Assembly (NCBI RefSeq): GCF_000565285.1
Contig: NZ_APVL01000001.1
Location: 186,001 to 250,000 of the forward strand
Origin: Cytobacillus firmus DS1
Lineage (GTDB): Bacteria > Bacillota > Bacilli > Bacillales > Cytobacillaceae
Reading direction: 5' to 3'
DNA: 64,000 nt
Positions 16,118-23,811 of this stretch are shown one piece after another; positions within the stretch are counted from its first letter, which is position 1; each line of letters opens with the position of its first letter. Position numbers and translations under genes: made by a program. Under the pieces are notes generated by a model that was given only the letters and a program-made list of their open reading frames with translations, was not told the DNA's origin and did not search any database.

Positions 16118-17461
16118 ATGAGTACAAATCGAGAGCAATGGTCATCTAAATTCGGCTTTATTATGTCCTCGGCCGGTGCAGCGATTGGCCTGGGGGCCAT
16201 CTGGAAGTTCCCGTACGTAGCCGGAACAAGCGGCGGGGGCGCCTTTTTGCTGATGTTTATCGCATTCACGATTCTGGTAGGGCTGCCAATGCTCATTTCA
16301 GAATTTATTATCGGGCGGGGCGCACAGAAGGAAGCGGTGTCTGCCTATTATAAACTGGCGCCAAACAGCCTATGGACAATTACCGGGAAGCTTGGGGTGA
16401 TCGGCTGCTTCCTGCTGCTGAGCTTTTACTCGGTTGTTGGGGGCTGGGTGCTGATTTACACAGTCCTGTCGATCGGCGGCCAAATCATCAAGCCGGGTGC
16501 AGCCTATCCGGAACTATTTGGCATGATCACTTCGACGCCAAGCTGGACGCTAATGGGACTGGCTGTGTTTCTTCTTATTAATATTGTCGTCATTACATTC
16601 GGAATCCAAAACGGGATTGAAGCTGCAAGCAAATACATGATGCCGCTATTATTCATCTTTTTTATCGTGCTTGTCATACGCGCATTGACGCTGGATGGAG
16701 CAATGGAAGGAGTCAAGTTCTTCCTGAACCCGGACTTTAGTAAAATCACAGGCGAATCGGCACTCTATGCATTGGGACAATCATTCTTTGCATTAGCAGT
16801 CGGTTTTTCATGTATGGTCACGTATAGCTCATACCTGGATAAAAAAGTCAGCATTCCAACGTCAGCCGGATCTGTTGTCATCATGAACATCATCATCTCA
16901 GTCCTGGCAGGCTTGGCGATTTTTCCAGTTGTATTTGCATTCGGATTTGAACCGGCGGAAGGCCCGGGGCTGCTGTTCATGGTCCTGCCGGCTGTCTTTT
17001 CACAGATTCCATTAGGAGAAGTGTTCCTGGCGGTCTTCCTGCTGCTTTTCTTATTTGCAACCCTGACATCATCGTTCAGTATGCTGGAAATCATCGTCTC
17101 CGCCTTCATCGAGAACGGAAAGCATTCACGGAAAAAAATCTCCTGGATCTCCGGCATTGTCATGTTTGCCGCCGGGATTCCTGCTGCGCTGTCCTTCAGC
17201 CTGCTTGGAGACTTCACGATTTTCGGAAAAAATATCTTTGATGCAACCGACTACCTGGTCAGCAACATCCTGCTTCCGCTGGGCTGCCTGCTGATTGCCT
17301 TGTTTATTTCTTTAAGAATGGACAAAAGGCTTGTAAAAGAAGAATTTCTGCTTGGCAGCGACATTTCACCAGCCATGTACACCGCGTGGAGCATCCTGAT
17401 GAAAGTGGTTGTTCCGGTTACGATTTTGGTTGTGTTTATGAGCACATTGGGAGTTATTTAA
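16118..17461 (+). CDS. Neurotransmitter:sodium symporter (NSS) family transporter, probable tryptophan importer
   Basis: 447 residues with about 11-12 hydrophobic segments. The N-terminus GFIMSSAGAAIGLGAIWKFP is the Na+/substrate site signature of LeuT-fold SNF/NSS transporters. Bacterial members include amino acid and tryptophan transporters (LeuT, TnaT). Position directly after the kyn genes suggests tryptophan or kynurenine uptake; this is inference. CAGGGGGG precedes the ATG. A terminator starts at the stop codon. Confidence 0.9.
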   Translation: MSTNREQWSSKFGFIMSSAGAAIGLGAIWKFPYVAGTSGGGAFLLMFIAFTILVGLPMLISEFIIGRGAQKEAVSAYYKLAPNSLWTITGKLGVIGCFLLLSFYSVVGGWVLIYTVLSIGGQIIKPGAAYPELFGMITSTPSWTLMGLAVFLLINIVVITFGIQNGIEAASKYMMPLLFIFFIVLVIRALTLDGAMEGVKFFLNPDFSKITGESALYALGQSFFALAVGFSCMVTYSSYLDKKVSIPTSAGSVVIMNIIISVLAGLAIFPVVFAFGFEPAEGPGLLFMVLPAVFSQIPLGEVFLAVFLLLFLFATLTSSFSMLEIIVSAFIENGKHSRKKISWISGIVMFAAGIPAALSFSLLGDFTIFGKNIFDATDYLVSNILLPLGCLLIALFISLRMDKRLVKEEFLLGSDISPAMYTAWSILMKVVVPVTILVVFMSTLGVI

Positions 17462-17487
17462 AGAGGCGCCTATCCGGCGCTTTTTTA
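17461..17487 (+). terminator. Intrinsic terminator after the NSS transporter gene
   Basis: GCGCC (17466-17470) pairs with GGCGC (17476-17480), extended by A/T and G/T pairs, with a run of six T. Closes the tryptophan region. Confidence 0.85.
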
Positions 17488-17513
17488 CTTTTTCATAAAA
17501 AATTAAATTTAAG

Positions 17514-17539
17514 GTTTATGGGCAAAATAAAAAGGGTAT
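17514..17539 (+). promoter_or_regulatory. Sigma-B-type promoter
   Basis: GTTTAT-N14-GGGTAT closely matches the Bacillus sigma-B consensus (GTTTAA-N12-15-GGGTAT). It lies about 97 nt before the start of a gene for an RsbR-like STAS protein, itself a sigma-B pathway component, which makes the call more likely. Confidence 0.72.
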
Positions 17540-17635
17540 ATAAATTTAGGACTCTGTCATAAAAATGATGTGATCTTTTCAAGAGAAGGATTTACTTCGA
17601 TTTAAACGAATTGTATAGATAAAACGAGGGGGCGT

Positions 17636-18484
17636 ATGTTTAAAATGGAAGCAACCTACAAAGAAACAAGCGATGTTGCAGGATTTATTGTTGCGAATCG
17701 TGAGAACTTTCAGCAAAAATTATTGTCAGAGGCTGTGAATGTAGCCTCTAAGATCAATGAAATTCTGCAAAGAGGGAATATTGATCTTTTAAAAAATGCC
17801 GAAAGAATGGCTTTATATGTTGCTGAAAATAGAGAAGAAGAGCTGATTGCTTTTGCCAGACAGGAAGGCGTTGCCTGGGCTGAGCATTCCCTCACGCTTT
17901 CTTTTAAACTTGAATGGGTGCAGGCGATCCGGCGGACTTTGTGGCACTTCCTGTTCCAATATGACAGAATTAAAGGGCAGGACAAAGTAGCTGAAGATTT
18001 TTATAGTATGGAAAAAGAGGTCAATGATCATGTGGACCAATTTTTAAATAACTTCTTTATCAGCTATTCTGACTATAAAGATGAGATGCTTAAATCGCAG
18101 CGCAAGCTGGTGGAGCATTTGTCCGTTCCGATTATTCCGGTCAGCACGTCTGTCGCTGTTCTGCCTCTGATTGGCATGATTGATTCGTACCGGATTCAGA
18201 CGATTGAAGAAAAAGTTCTTATGGATATTTCTTCCAATAAAATACAGACCTTAATTATGGACCTTTCCGGAATTGCCGACATGGAAGTTGATGTCATTGT
18301 CCACTTCAAAAAGATTTTGAGCGGCATCAGAATGATGGGCTGTGATGCAGTCATCACCGGCCTGCGAGCTGAACTTGTCCGCAAAATGATCCATGCTGGA
18401 GTTTCATTCCAGAGTCAGGCGGAAACAAAGGGAACTTTGCAGCAGACCTTACAGGAGTATTTAGTGATTGAACCTGGGAAATAG
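17636..18484 (+). CDS. RsbR-like STAS domain protein (stressosome/sigma-B pathway)
   Basis: 282 residues. The helical N-terminal half (about 1-160) resembles the sensory domain of RsbR paralogues. The C-terminal STAS domain (about 165-275) is seen in TLIMDLSGIADMEVDVIVHF and DAVITGLRAELVRKMIHAG. RsbR paralogues form stressosomes and control release of sigma-B. The two threonines phosphorylated in RsbRA appear to be absent: the equivalent stretches read DISSNKIQ and IADMEVD. ATG 17636 has GAGGGGG only 3 nt away; ATG 17645 (12 nt away) is a possible alternative. A sigma-B-like promoter precedes it, suggesting feedback. Confidence 0.82.
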   Translation: MFKMEATYKETSDVAGFIVANRENFQQKLLSEAVNVASKINEILQRGNIDLLKNAERMALYVAENREEELIAFARQEGVAWAEHSLTLSFKLEWVQAIRRTLWHFLFQYDRIKGQDKVAEDFYSMEKEVNDHVDQFLNNFFISYSDYKDEMLKSQRKLVEHLSVPIIPVSTSVAVLPLIGMIDSYRIQTIEEKVLMDISSNKIQTLIMDLSGIADMEVDVIVHFKKILSGIRMMGCDAVITGLRAELVRKMIHAGVSFQSQAETKGTLQQTLQEYLVIEPGK

Positions 18485-18494
18485 TCATATACAA

Positions 18495-18536
18495 CTGCCT
18501 GTCGCTGTCCTTATTGGAACACGGCAGGCATTTTTT
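18495..18536 (+). terminator. Intrinsic terminator after the STAS gene
   Basis: TGCCTG (18496-18501) pairs with CAGGCA (18525-18530) as the base of a long imperfect stem, followed by TTTTTT. Confidence 0.7.
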
Positions 18537-18550
18537 AAAAGGAGCCCGCT

Positions 18551-19138
18551 ATGACAGATTTTGATGAATGGCTGAATATCCATACACACGGTGACCAAAA
18601 AGGGTTCCACAAATCCTTTCACTATCACCGCTACGAACCTACTCCTTATGAGGGCCTGGAAAAACTGTTCAGCGAATACACGCTGAAAAGCAGTGATCGC
18701 CTCGTGGACTTCGGCTGTGGCAAGGGCCGGCTTCCGTTTTATATACACCATACCTTTCGGGCATCCGCTGCAGGTGTGGAAATGAGTGATGACTTTTACC
18801 GTGAGGCAATCAAAAATCTCCGCACGTACAAGGGGGAAAAAGCAGGAATCAGCTTTCATTGCTTTCTGGCTCAGGAGTATGAAATCTCTCCGCAGGACAC
18901 TCATTTTTACTTTTTCAATCCGTTTTCGGTGCAGATTTTTATGAAAGTCGTCAATAATATACTCCGCTCAGCCGAAGGGAACCCGCGCAAACTGGACATT
19001 ATTCTATACTACCCTTCAGAAGATTATCTATTTTATCTGGAAAACAGCACTCCATTTGAGCTGATCAAAGAGGTGACACTGAAGGGTGATGAAAACGACC
19101 GTTTTCTGGTCTATCGGTTCAATCAAACGTTTGATTGA
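18551..19138 (+). CDS. Class I SAM-dependent methyltransferase
   Basis: 195 residues. LVDFGCGKGRLPFYIH (about 50-65) is the glycine-rich SAM-binding motif I, followed by AAGVEMSDDF (motif II acidic residue). FYFFNPFSVQIFMKVV is the segment seen in small methyltransferases of this kind in Bacilli. The substrate is not recognisable. AAAAGGAG lies 8 nt before the ATG. It sits between two terminators, so it is probably monocistronic. Confidence 0.82.
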   Translation: MTDFDEWLNIHTHGDQKGFHKSFHYHRYEPTPYEGLEKLFSEYTLKSSDRLVDFGCGKGRLPFYIHHTFRASAAGVEMSDDFYREAIKNLRTYKGEKAGISFHCFLAQEYEISPQDTHFYFFNPFSVQIFMKVVNNILRSAEGNPRKLDIILYYPSEDYLFYLENSTPFELIKEVTLKGDENDRFLVYRFNQTFD

Positions 19139-19172
19139 AAATCCCCCCTGCCAAAAGGCTGGGGGAATTTCA
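19139..19172 (+). terminator. Intrinsic terminator after the methyltransferase gene
   Basis: TCCCCCC near 19142-19148 pairs with GGGGGA at 19161-19166 around CTGCCAAAAGGCT, followed by ATTTCATTTT. Confidence 0.7.
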
Positions 19173-19178
19173 TTTTAT

Positions 19179-19438
19179 CGCAGTCTAACGGGCAGTAAGA
19201 CCCCCGCTTTAAGACTCAGAGGAATCAAAGGAGGATAAGTGGGGGTCAAACTACCCGTAAAGGCCCGATTGGTGAGATACAGTGAAACTTGCCGACGCGC
19301 AGGCAGAGGCTTAGTTGAACCAATCGGGTTCGTAGTGTCGATTGATCGAAGCGCTAGCGGAGATCTTAGCGACACTAGAACGCGACTAACAAATCAGTGG
19401 GGGAAAGGAAAACCCCACTGATTGAAGTTTCACTTTAT
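19179..19438 (+). repeat. Multi-hairpin repeated element, long copy
   Basis: It starts CGCAGTCTAACGGGCAG and ends GAAGTTTCACTTTAT; both ends recur in the copy at 36674-36825. Stems: ACGGGCAGT 19188-19196 with 19250-19258 (one mismatch); GACCCCCGCTT 19199-19209 with 19237-19247; CCCGATTGGT 19264-19273 with ACCAATCGGG 19319-19328; TAGTGTCG 19333-19340 with CGACACTA 19370-19377, extended by GTTC/GAAC; AATCAGTGGGG 19392-19402 with CCCCACTGATT 19413-19423. The right end overlaps the stop codon of the gene at 19435. It has no ORF of its own. It may be a non-autonomous mobile element or a structured RNA; a relation to IS200/IS605-type ends is only a guess. Confidence 0.8.
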
Positions 19439-19668
19439 CGTACAGGCCTTGTATCCGGTTCTGTTTCATATTCGCGGTTTGGTTTAAAGAGGAGACCCAA
19501 ATTAATCAATCCGGCAATTCCCACTAAACCATAGACAATTCTTGATAACACTGCATCCTGTCCTCCAAATAAGCTGGCAACTAAATCAAATTGGAAAAAT
19601 CCAATCAGCCCCCAATTGATGGCTCCTATAATCGTTAGTACAAGTGCAGTACGCTGGAAACCGTTCAT
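19435..19668 (-). CDS. DUF378 family small membrane protein (YuzA-like)
   Basis: 77 residues. Two hydrophobic segments (LVLTIIGAINWGLIGFF and IVYGLVGIAGLINLGLLF) with the INWGL motif are characteristic of DUF378/YuzA. A short acidic-basic tail follows. Function unknown. Its TAA stop lies inside the last bases of the repeated element at 19179-19438, so that element inserted, or its end was recruited, right at the gene's 3' end. Confidence 0.85.
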   Translation of the reverse strand: MNGFQRTALVLTIIGAINWGLIGFFQFDLVASLFGGQDAVLSRIVYGLVGIAGLINLGLLFKPNREYETEPDTRPVR

Positions 19669-19839
19669 GTTCTTGTCCTCCTCGCTTTATTTACTATTCA
19701 GAATGCCGCATCAGAGAATACCGTCACAGCTTGAGTCCTGATGCTTAATCCTGCTGTATATAAGGAGATTACCCGAATATTGCAGGGGCAAACAATTACC
19801 AGAGAGTTAGAGGGAAAAAAGAATGCCCATTAAATGTGA

Positions 19840-19962
19840 ACTTCGGGAAAAGTATAATGAAATTGGGGAACATAACACTTAATTTGAGGAAAAGACTCAG
19901 CAATTTAGGGAAACAACCCTCCAGTTTGAGGAAAACATTCAATAAAATGAGGAAAAGCTATC
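19840..19962. repeat. 21-bp phased direct-repeat array (TTTGAGGAAAA type)
   Basis: GGA cores begin at 19846, 19867, 19888, 19909, 19930 and 19951, six units at exactly 21-bp steps; a related GGGAAAA lies at 19812. Units read AATTTGAGGAAAAG with variable tails. The last unit runs into the htpX terminator stem. Confidence 0.85.
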
Positions 19963-19980
19963 CCGAAAAAGGATAGCTTT
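19954..19980 (-). terminator. Intrinsic terminator of htpX (minus strand)
   Basis: AAAGCTATCC (19954-19963) pairs with GGATAGCTTT (19971-19980), a perfect 10-bp stem with a 7-nt loop. On the minus strand the stem ends in a T-run (CTTTTCC). Confidence 0.75.
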
Positions 19981-20009
19981 GTTAATTCCTGTTTAATGCG
20001 CTTTTTTAC

Positions 20010-20891
20010 TTACTTCGCACTCAAACGTCTAATACGCTCATCCAGATCCGGATGGGTTGAGAACAAGGAAGCTTTGCTTCTGTTATTAATTTTCAAAGTA
20101 GAGATCGCTGTCTGTTCTTCACTCTTAACGCGGCTGGAGTAGGCTTTCAGCATCTGCAGGGCATGTGTCATTTTGTCTTTGCCGGCAAGGTCAGCACCGC
20201 CGCGGTCCGCATGGAACTCACGATGGCGGGAGTAGGCGAAGACGACAAGACTTCCAAGGATTGAGAAGGCGATCTGGAACACAATCACAGCGATAAAATG
20301 TACAATCGGCGCCATTTCCTCTCTGACAAAGCGGGATGCTACCCACGCCGCGATTCTGGCAAGGAAGACGACAAATGTGTTGACAACCCCCTGGAGAAGG
20401 GTCATGGTGACCATGTCTCCGTTCGCAATGTGTGCCACCTCATGGGCGATGACACCTTCAATGGCATCGTCGTCCATTTCCTGCAGCAACCCAGTTGAAA
20501 CTGCCACAAGCGAGCGTTTTTTCGAAGGTCCTGTTGCAAATGCGTTCACTTCAGGGGAATGGTAGATCCCGACTTCCGGCATATGTGTTAAGCCTGCCGC
20601 TCTTGAAAGGCGGTGAACTTTTTCCACGATGTCCCGTTCAGCTGCTGAAAGGGCACCATTCGGATCCAGCACCTGGACATTCATCATTCTCTTGGCCATC
20701 CAGCGGGACATCCACAGGGAAATGAAGGAGCCTGTGAAACCTATCACGGCACTGACCACAAGCAATGCGCCGAAATCAATGCCGCCCTGGGCATTGATGT
20801 AATTTCCTCCGCCAATCAGCGAGAAAATAACACTGATCGTCACTAGAACCAGCACGTTCGTCAATAAAAAGTAAAAAATACGTTTACCCAT
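20010..20891 (-). CDS. htpX: Membrane-bound zinc metalloprotease HtpX
   Basis: 293 residues. N-terminal membrane helices (about 6-27 and 40-60), the zinc motif HEVAH at 150-154, a later pair of membrane segments, and the downstream [19 protein letters not shown], which supplies the third ligand Glu. HtpX degrades misfolded membrane proteins together with FtsH. Length matches the family (about 290). A good sigma-A promoter and a 12-bp palindrome lie just upstream. Confidence 0.96.
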   Translation of the reverse strand: MGKRIFYFLLTNVLVLVTISVIFSLIGGGNYINAQGGIDFGALLVVSAVIGFTGSFISLWMSRWMAKRMMNVQVLDPNGALSAAERDIVEKVHRLSRAAGLTHMPEVGIYHSPEVNAFATGPSKKRSLVAVSTGLLQEMDDDAIEGVIAHEVAHIANGDMVTMTLLQGVVNTFVVFLARIAAWVASRFVREEMAPIVHFIAVIVFQIAFSILGSLVVFAYSRHREFHADRGGADLAGKDKMTHALQMLKAYSSRVKSEEQTAISTLKINNRSKASLFSTHPDLDERIRRLSAK

Positions 20892-20917
20892 TTCCTCACC
20901 CTTTAATCTATTTTTGA

Positions 20918-20929
20918 GTTCATATGAAC
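20918..20929. promoter_or_regulatory. Palindrome downstream of the htpX promoter, candidate operator
   Basis: GTTCATATGAAC is a perfect 12-bp palindrome placed about 10-20 nt downstream of the inferred htpX transcription start, where a repressor would act. A second symmetry, ACTTGTC (20928-20934) with GACAAGT (20969-20975), spans the promoter. The regulator is unknown. Confidence 0.45.
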
Positions 20930-20944
20930 TTGTCTTCTGACTAT

Positions 20945-20973
20945 ATAATATAATTTTTCAAGTGAAATGACAA
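20945..20973 (-). promoter_or_regulatory. Sigma-A promoter of htpX
   Basis: On the minus strand: TTGTCA (complement of 20968-20973), a 17-bp spacer, and TATTAT (complement of 20945-20950). Near-consensus with ideal spacing, about 50 nt upstream of the htpX start. Confidence 0.75.
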
Positions 20974-21066
20974 GTAAAAACTAGGCGGTAACGAAATAGA
21001 CGTTGACTGTGATCATTGAAACCATTAGGATGAAAGCATCGAAAGAGAACGCAGGGGCTGATTATA

Positions 21067-21798
21067 TTGGAATTATTCCAGCTATCGAGGAAAAGCATGG
21101 CTGATTTCCTTTTGTCGCTGAAGGGGGAAGGAGGGCATTCGCCCAAACAAATCCTCCAGCAGGCATGGGCGGGTGCTCATGAAAAGAAAGGAATATCAAT
21201 GGAAGCTTTTCTGGATACCAAAATGCCGGCTATTTTTGAAAAATTGCTGCGGGCAGATCTGCAGAAAATCGGTTTTTCCATCAATGAAATTGTCGCACTG
21301 GGAAACCAGATTGAATTCACCCATTTATCTTCGACTGCAGTACAGAATTGGGTGAAGCGGGATGTGAAGAACCTGATTGGCAGTCCGCAGCTCGGCAAAA
21401 AGTATTCAGCAGACCAGGCTGCCATGCTTTTTATCGTGGAGGATTTGAAAGCGACGCTTGATTTTGATTCGATCCGAAAAATTCTTGCTCTCCTTTTTAA
21501 TGATCTGGATGACCGCACAGACGACCTGATAGAGCCGATCCCTTTTTATTCTGCTTACGCGGCTATTTTTGAAAAAGCCCATCAGCACAATAGTACCGGA
21601 AAAAGCATGCACGATCAGACAGAGCAATGCATCAAAAAAGAAGCATTGAAAGCATTGGAGAGTTTTCAGAATTTTACTGACCAGCAGAAAGACATCGTCT
21701 CCAATATACTTGTTACGGCATCATTGACGGTTTTATCTGCCTACTACAAGTCGCTGACAAAGAAATATGTAACGGCTACCTTATTTTTAAATGGGTAA
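21067..21798 (+). CDS. DUF1836 family protein
   Basis: 243 residues. SSTAVQNWVKRDVKNLIGSPQLGKKYSADQAAMLFIVEDLKATL is the DUF1836 core, a MerR-like winged-helix segment, so a DNA-binding or regulatory role is possible. Function is unknown. The start is TTG, supported by CAGGGGC about 9 nt upstream and no better in-frame ATG before the conserved region. Divergent from htpX. A clean terminator follows. Confidence 0.75.
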   Translation: MELFQLSRKSMADFLLSLKGEGGHSPKQILQQAWAGAHEKKGISMEAFLDTKMPAIFEKLLRADLQKIGFSINEIVALGNQIEFTHLSSTAVQNWVKRDVKNLIGSPQLGKKYSADQAAMLFIVEDLKATLDFDSIRKILALLFNDLDDRTDDLIEPIPFYSAYAAIFEKAHQHNSTGKSMHDQTEQCIKKEALKALESFQNFTDQQKDIVSNILVTASLTVLSAYYKSLTKKYVTATLFLNG

Positions 21799-21808
21799 GT
21801 CCATAAGG

Positions 21809-21837
21809 CATCGCCCATAGGAGGCGATGTTTTTTTA
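21809..21837 (+). terminator. Intrinsic terminator after the DUF1836 gene
   Basis: CATCGCC (21809-21815) pairs with GGCGATG (21823-21829), followed by seven T. Confidence 0.9.
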
Positions 21838-21868
21838 TGACCTTTTTCATGCACACTGAAAATAATCA

Positions 21869-21900
21869 TTGACCGTGTGGTGCACCCCACAGTTTAAGAT
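21869..21900 (+). promoter_or_regulatory. MerR-type promoter with dyad in a long spacer
   Basis: TTGACC (21869-21874), a 20-bp spacer and TAAGAT (21895-21900). The spacer holds an imperfect dyad, ACCGTGTGG-TGCA-CCCCACAGT. A long spacer with the operator inside is the hallmark of promoters remodelled by MerR-family proteins, and a MerR gene starts 15 nt downstream. Confidence 0.62.
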
Positions 21901-21915
21901 AAATGGGAGGAAGCG

Positions 21916-22260
21916 ATGTACAGGATTAGCGAATTTGCGGAAATGACGGGGTTAACGAAGGAAACATTGCGATACTACGCAGAAGTGAAGCTGCTGGAGC
22001 CCGCTTTTATTGACTCAAAAAACAATTACCGATATTACGATGACGGCAGCTACTTTTTGGCTATCCTGTTAATAAAACTAAGAAGATTAGGCTTCACCAT
22101 TCAGGAAATGATTTCTGTGATGGAGGATGAATCATTCGCCAATCTTGAAGCATTGCTGCTGCAAAAAAGAAAGCTGATCGAGAAGCAGATCGAGGAGCTT
22201 CAAGGTCAAATAGATGAAATCGATGCCTTTTTGGATTCGGGGAAGGAGGAAGAATTGTGA
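21916..22260 (+). CDS. MerR family transcriptional regulator
   Basis: 114 residues. YRISEFAEMTGLTKETLRYYAEVKLLEPA is the MerR winged helix-turn-helix; the rest is the dimerisation coiled coil, with almost no effector domain. It overlaps the next gene by 4 nt (GTGA), so the SRPBCC-domain protein may act with it or bind its signal. It is probably autoregulated through the dyad at 21869-21900. AAATGGGAGG precedes the ATG. Confidence 0.9.
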   Translation: MYRISEFAEMTGLTKETLRYYAEVKLLEPAFIDSKNNYRYYDDGSYFLAILLIKLRRLGFTIQEMISVMEDESFANLEALLLQKRKLIEKQIEELQGQIDEIDAFLDSGKEEEL

Positions 22261-22712
22261 TTCAATGGAAAGAAGAAATCATGATTGAAAGAAATATTGA
22301 AAAGGTGTGGAGCCTGTTTTCCGACCAGCACATAAAGAAAATCATGCCCAAGGTCGAAGAGCACACCCTGATCGAAAAAAGGGAAGATGAAGCAGGGGCA
22401 AAGCACAGGCAAACCTACAGAGAAGGCAAGCGCCTGGAGACTTATATTGTCGAAACGCTGGCTTATGAGAACTCAAAGGATAAAAAGCATAAACAGATCC
22501 ATTTTGTATTGGGAAAAGCCTTTGAAATCACCCTTGCATTTACGCTGGTCAAAATCGATGACTCCCGCACCAGGTTTATTTATGAAGGGGAAAATAAAGG
22601 GGTAAACTTCGTTGGTAGGGCCATGCTGAAGCTTGGCGGCGATAAAAACAACCTGAAAGTGGTAGAGGAATTCCTGCAGAAGGTTCGAGAGGAAGCAATG
22701 AAAAGTATGTAG
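22257..22712 (+). CDS. SRPBCC (START-like) domain protein
   Basis: 151 residues. The opening EEIMIERNIEKVWSLFSDQH and the alternating beta pattern ending in a long helix (NNLKVVEEFLQKVREEAMKS) fit the SRPBCC/polyketide-cyclase helix-grip fold, which binds hydrophobic ligands. It starts at GTG inside the MerR stop codon, with GGAAGGAGGA just upstream. A ligand-binding partner for the MerR protein is an inference. Confidence 0.7.
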   Translation: MIQWKEEIMIERNIEKVWSLFSDQHIKKIMPKVEEHTLIEKREDEAGAKHRQTYREGKRLETYIVETLAYENSKDKKHKQIHFVLGKAFEITLAFTLVKIDDSRTRFIYEGENKGVNFVGRAMLKLGGDKNNLKVVEEFLQKVREEAMKSM

Positions 22713-22840
22713 ACTATGTTTGGCGCGGTCTTTATAGAGGCGGCGTTTTTTTATTTTCAGGTATTAATTTCTCCTGCTGTATGGCGATAAAGCTAATGTA
22801 AGATATAATCGATACTATTATGAAAATAAGGGGTTACAAG

Positions 22841-23788
22841 GTGAATTCTTACGGAAAAGAACAGCAAAAACAAATCAATAAAGTGCTCGAATATATTGAA
22901 GGACATTTAAGTGAGCCGCTTCCGCTTGAAAAGCTTGCGGCAGTATCGACATACTCCGTTTATCACTTTCAGCGGACGTTTAAAGGAATTGCAGGTGAAA
23001 CGCCTTCTGAGTATATCAAAAGGCTGCGCCTCGAGAATGCGGCCCACTATTTAATTTACGAACGTCATATTCCAATCACACAAGTTGCGATGATGTGCGG
23101 TTTTTCATCTTTATCCTATTTTACATACTCATTCCGGGAAAATTTTAAAACGAGTCCAAAGCAATGGAGGGAGGGTGCTTATTTAGAGCTTTTTCCAAGG
23201 GAATATTATGATAGCAAGAAATCTAAACTTTATAGCAAGATTCAGAAAGAAGGATCTCATTCAAACACCTATAATGATTTTAGATGGCTGGACCTGGCAA
23301 AAGTGAAGACGATTGAGCTGCCGGCTTGCACAATCGTAAAGAGGCAAAGCATCGGCCCGTATACACAGGGGATTCCGGATATGTGGGAAGAAATCTATCA
23401 TTGGTCCAAATCCAGAGGGCTCCTGAATCTGAATACGATGATAGCAGGTGTCCCGAGGAATAATCCGTATATTACGCCTCCTGAAAAAAGCCGGTATGAC
23501 TGCTGCATCGGGGTTGATGAAAGTGCGATCACAGATCAGGATGACGAGCTTATTTCACCATTTGCAGGCGGAAAGCATGTTGTTTATGAATTTGAAGAGC
23601 CTCTTCCTTACAGTGAAAGAAGCACGTTCATTGAATGCTACTCGGAGCTCTACAGCTATTGGCTTCCAAGAAGCGGGTACAGATACCTGGGAAATCCGGT
23701 TGAATTCGTACAGCTGGATGAAGAATCAGGCTCACTTTCTCTTAATTGCCGAGTTAAAGCTATTGCGCTGGCCATCGAACCAAAATAG
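22841..23788 (+). CDS. AraC family regulator with GyrI-like effector domain
   Basis: 315 residues. The N-terminal AraC double HTH contains LPLEKLAAVSTYSVYHFQRTFKGIAGETPSEYIKRLRLENAA and VAMMCGFSSLSYFTYSFRENFKTSPKQWR. The C-terminal half (about 150-315) is the GyrI-like ligand domain seen in Rob and BmrR-type proteins. I prefer GTG 22841 (AAGGGG 7 nt upstream) over ATG 22820, which has no ribosome site and would lie about at the transcription start implied by TATAAT at 22804-22809. Confidence 0.86.
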   Translation: MNSYGKEQQKQINKVLEYIEGHLSEPLPLEKLAAVSTYSVYHFQRTFKGIAGETPSEYIKRLRLENAAHYLIYERHIPITQVAMMCGFSSLSYFTYSFRENFKTSPKQWREGAYLELFPREYYDSKKSKLYSKIQKEGSHSNTYNDFRWLDLAKVKTIELPACTIVKRQSIGPYTQGIPDMWEEIYHWSKSRGLLNLNTMIAGVPRNNPYITPPEKSRYDCCIGVDESAITDQDDELISPFAGGKHVVYEFEEPLPYSERSTFIECYSELYSYWLPRSGYRYLGNPVEFVQLDEESGSLSLNCRVKAIALAIEPK

Positions 23789-23811
23789 AAAGGGTGTGTG
23801 GAGAAGTAGTG

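Larger units (their letters stand above)
19669..20009. other. Gene-free interval between the DUF378 gene and htpX
   Basis: The DUF378 and htpX genes are both read on the minus strand, so this is the DUF378 upstream region plus the htpX downstream region. It contains the 21-bp GAGGAAAA array (19840-19960) and the htpX terminator. I see no coding sequence. Confidence 0.7.

Noticed and set aside
19175..19421. Open frames on both strands within the multi-hairpin element
   Set aside because: Both frames translate the inverted repeats; no ribosome sites. The copy at 36674 does not keep either frame through its middle, so coding is unlikely.
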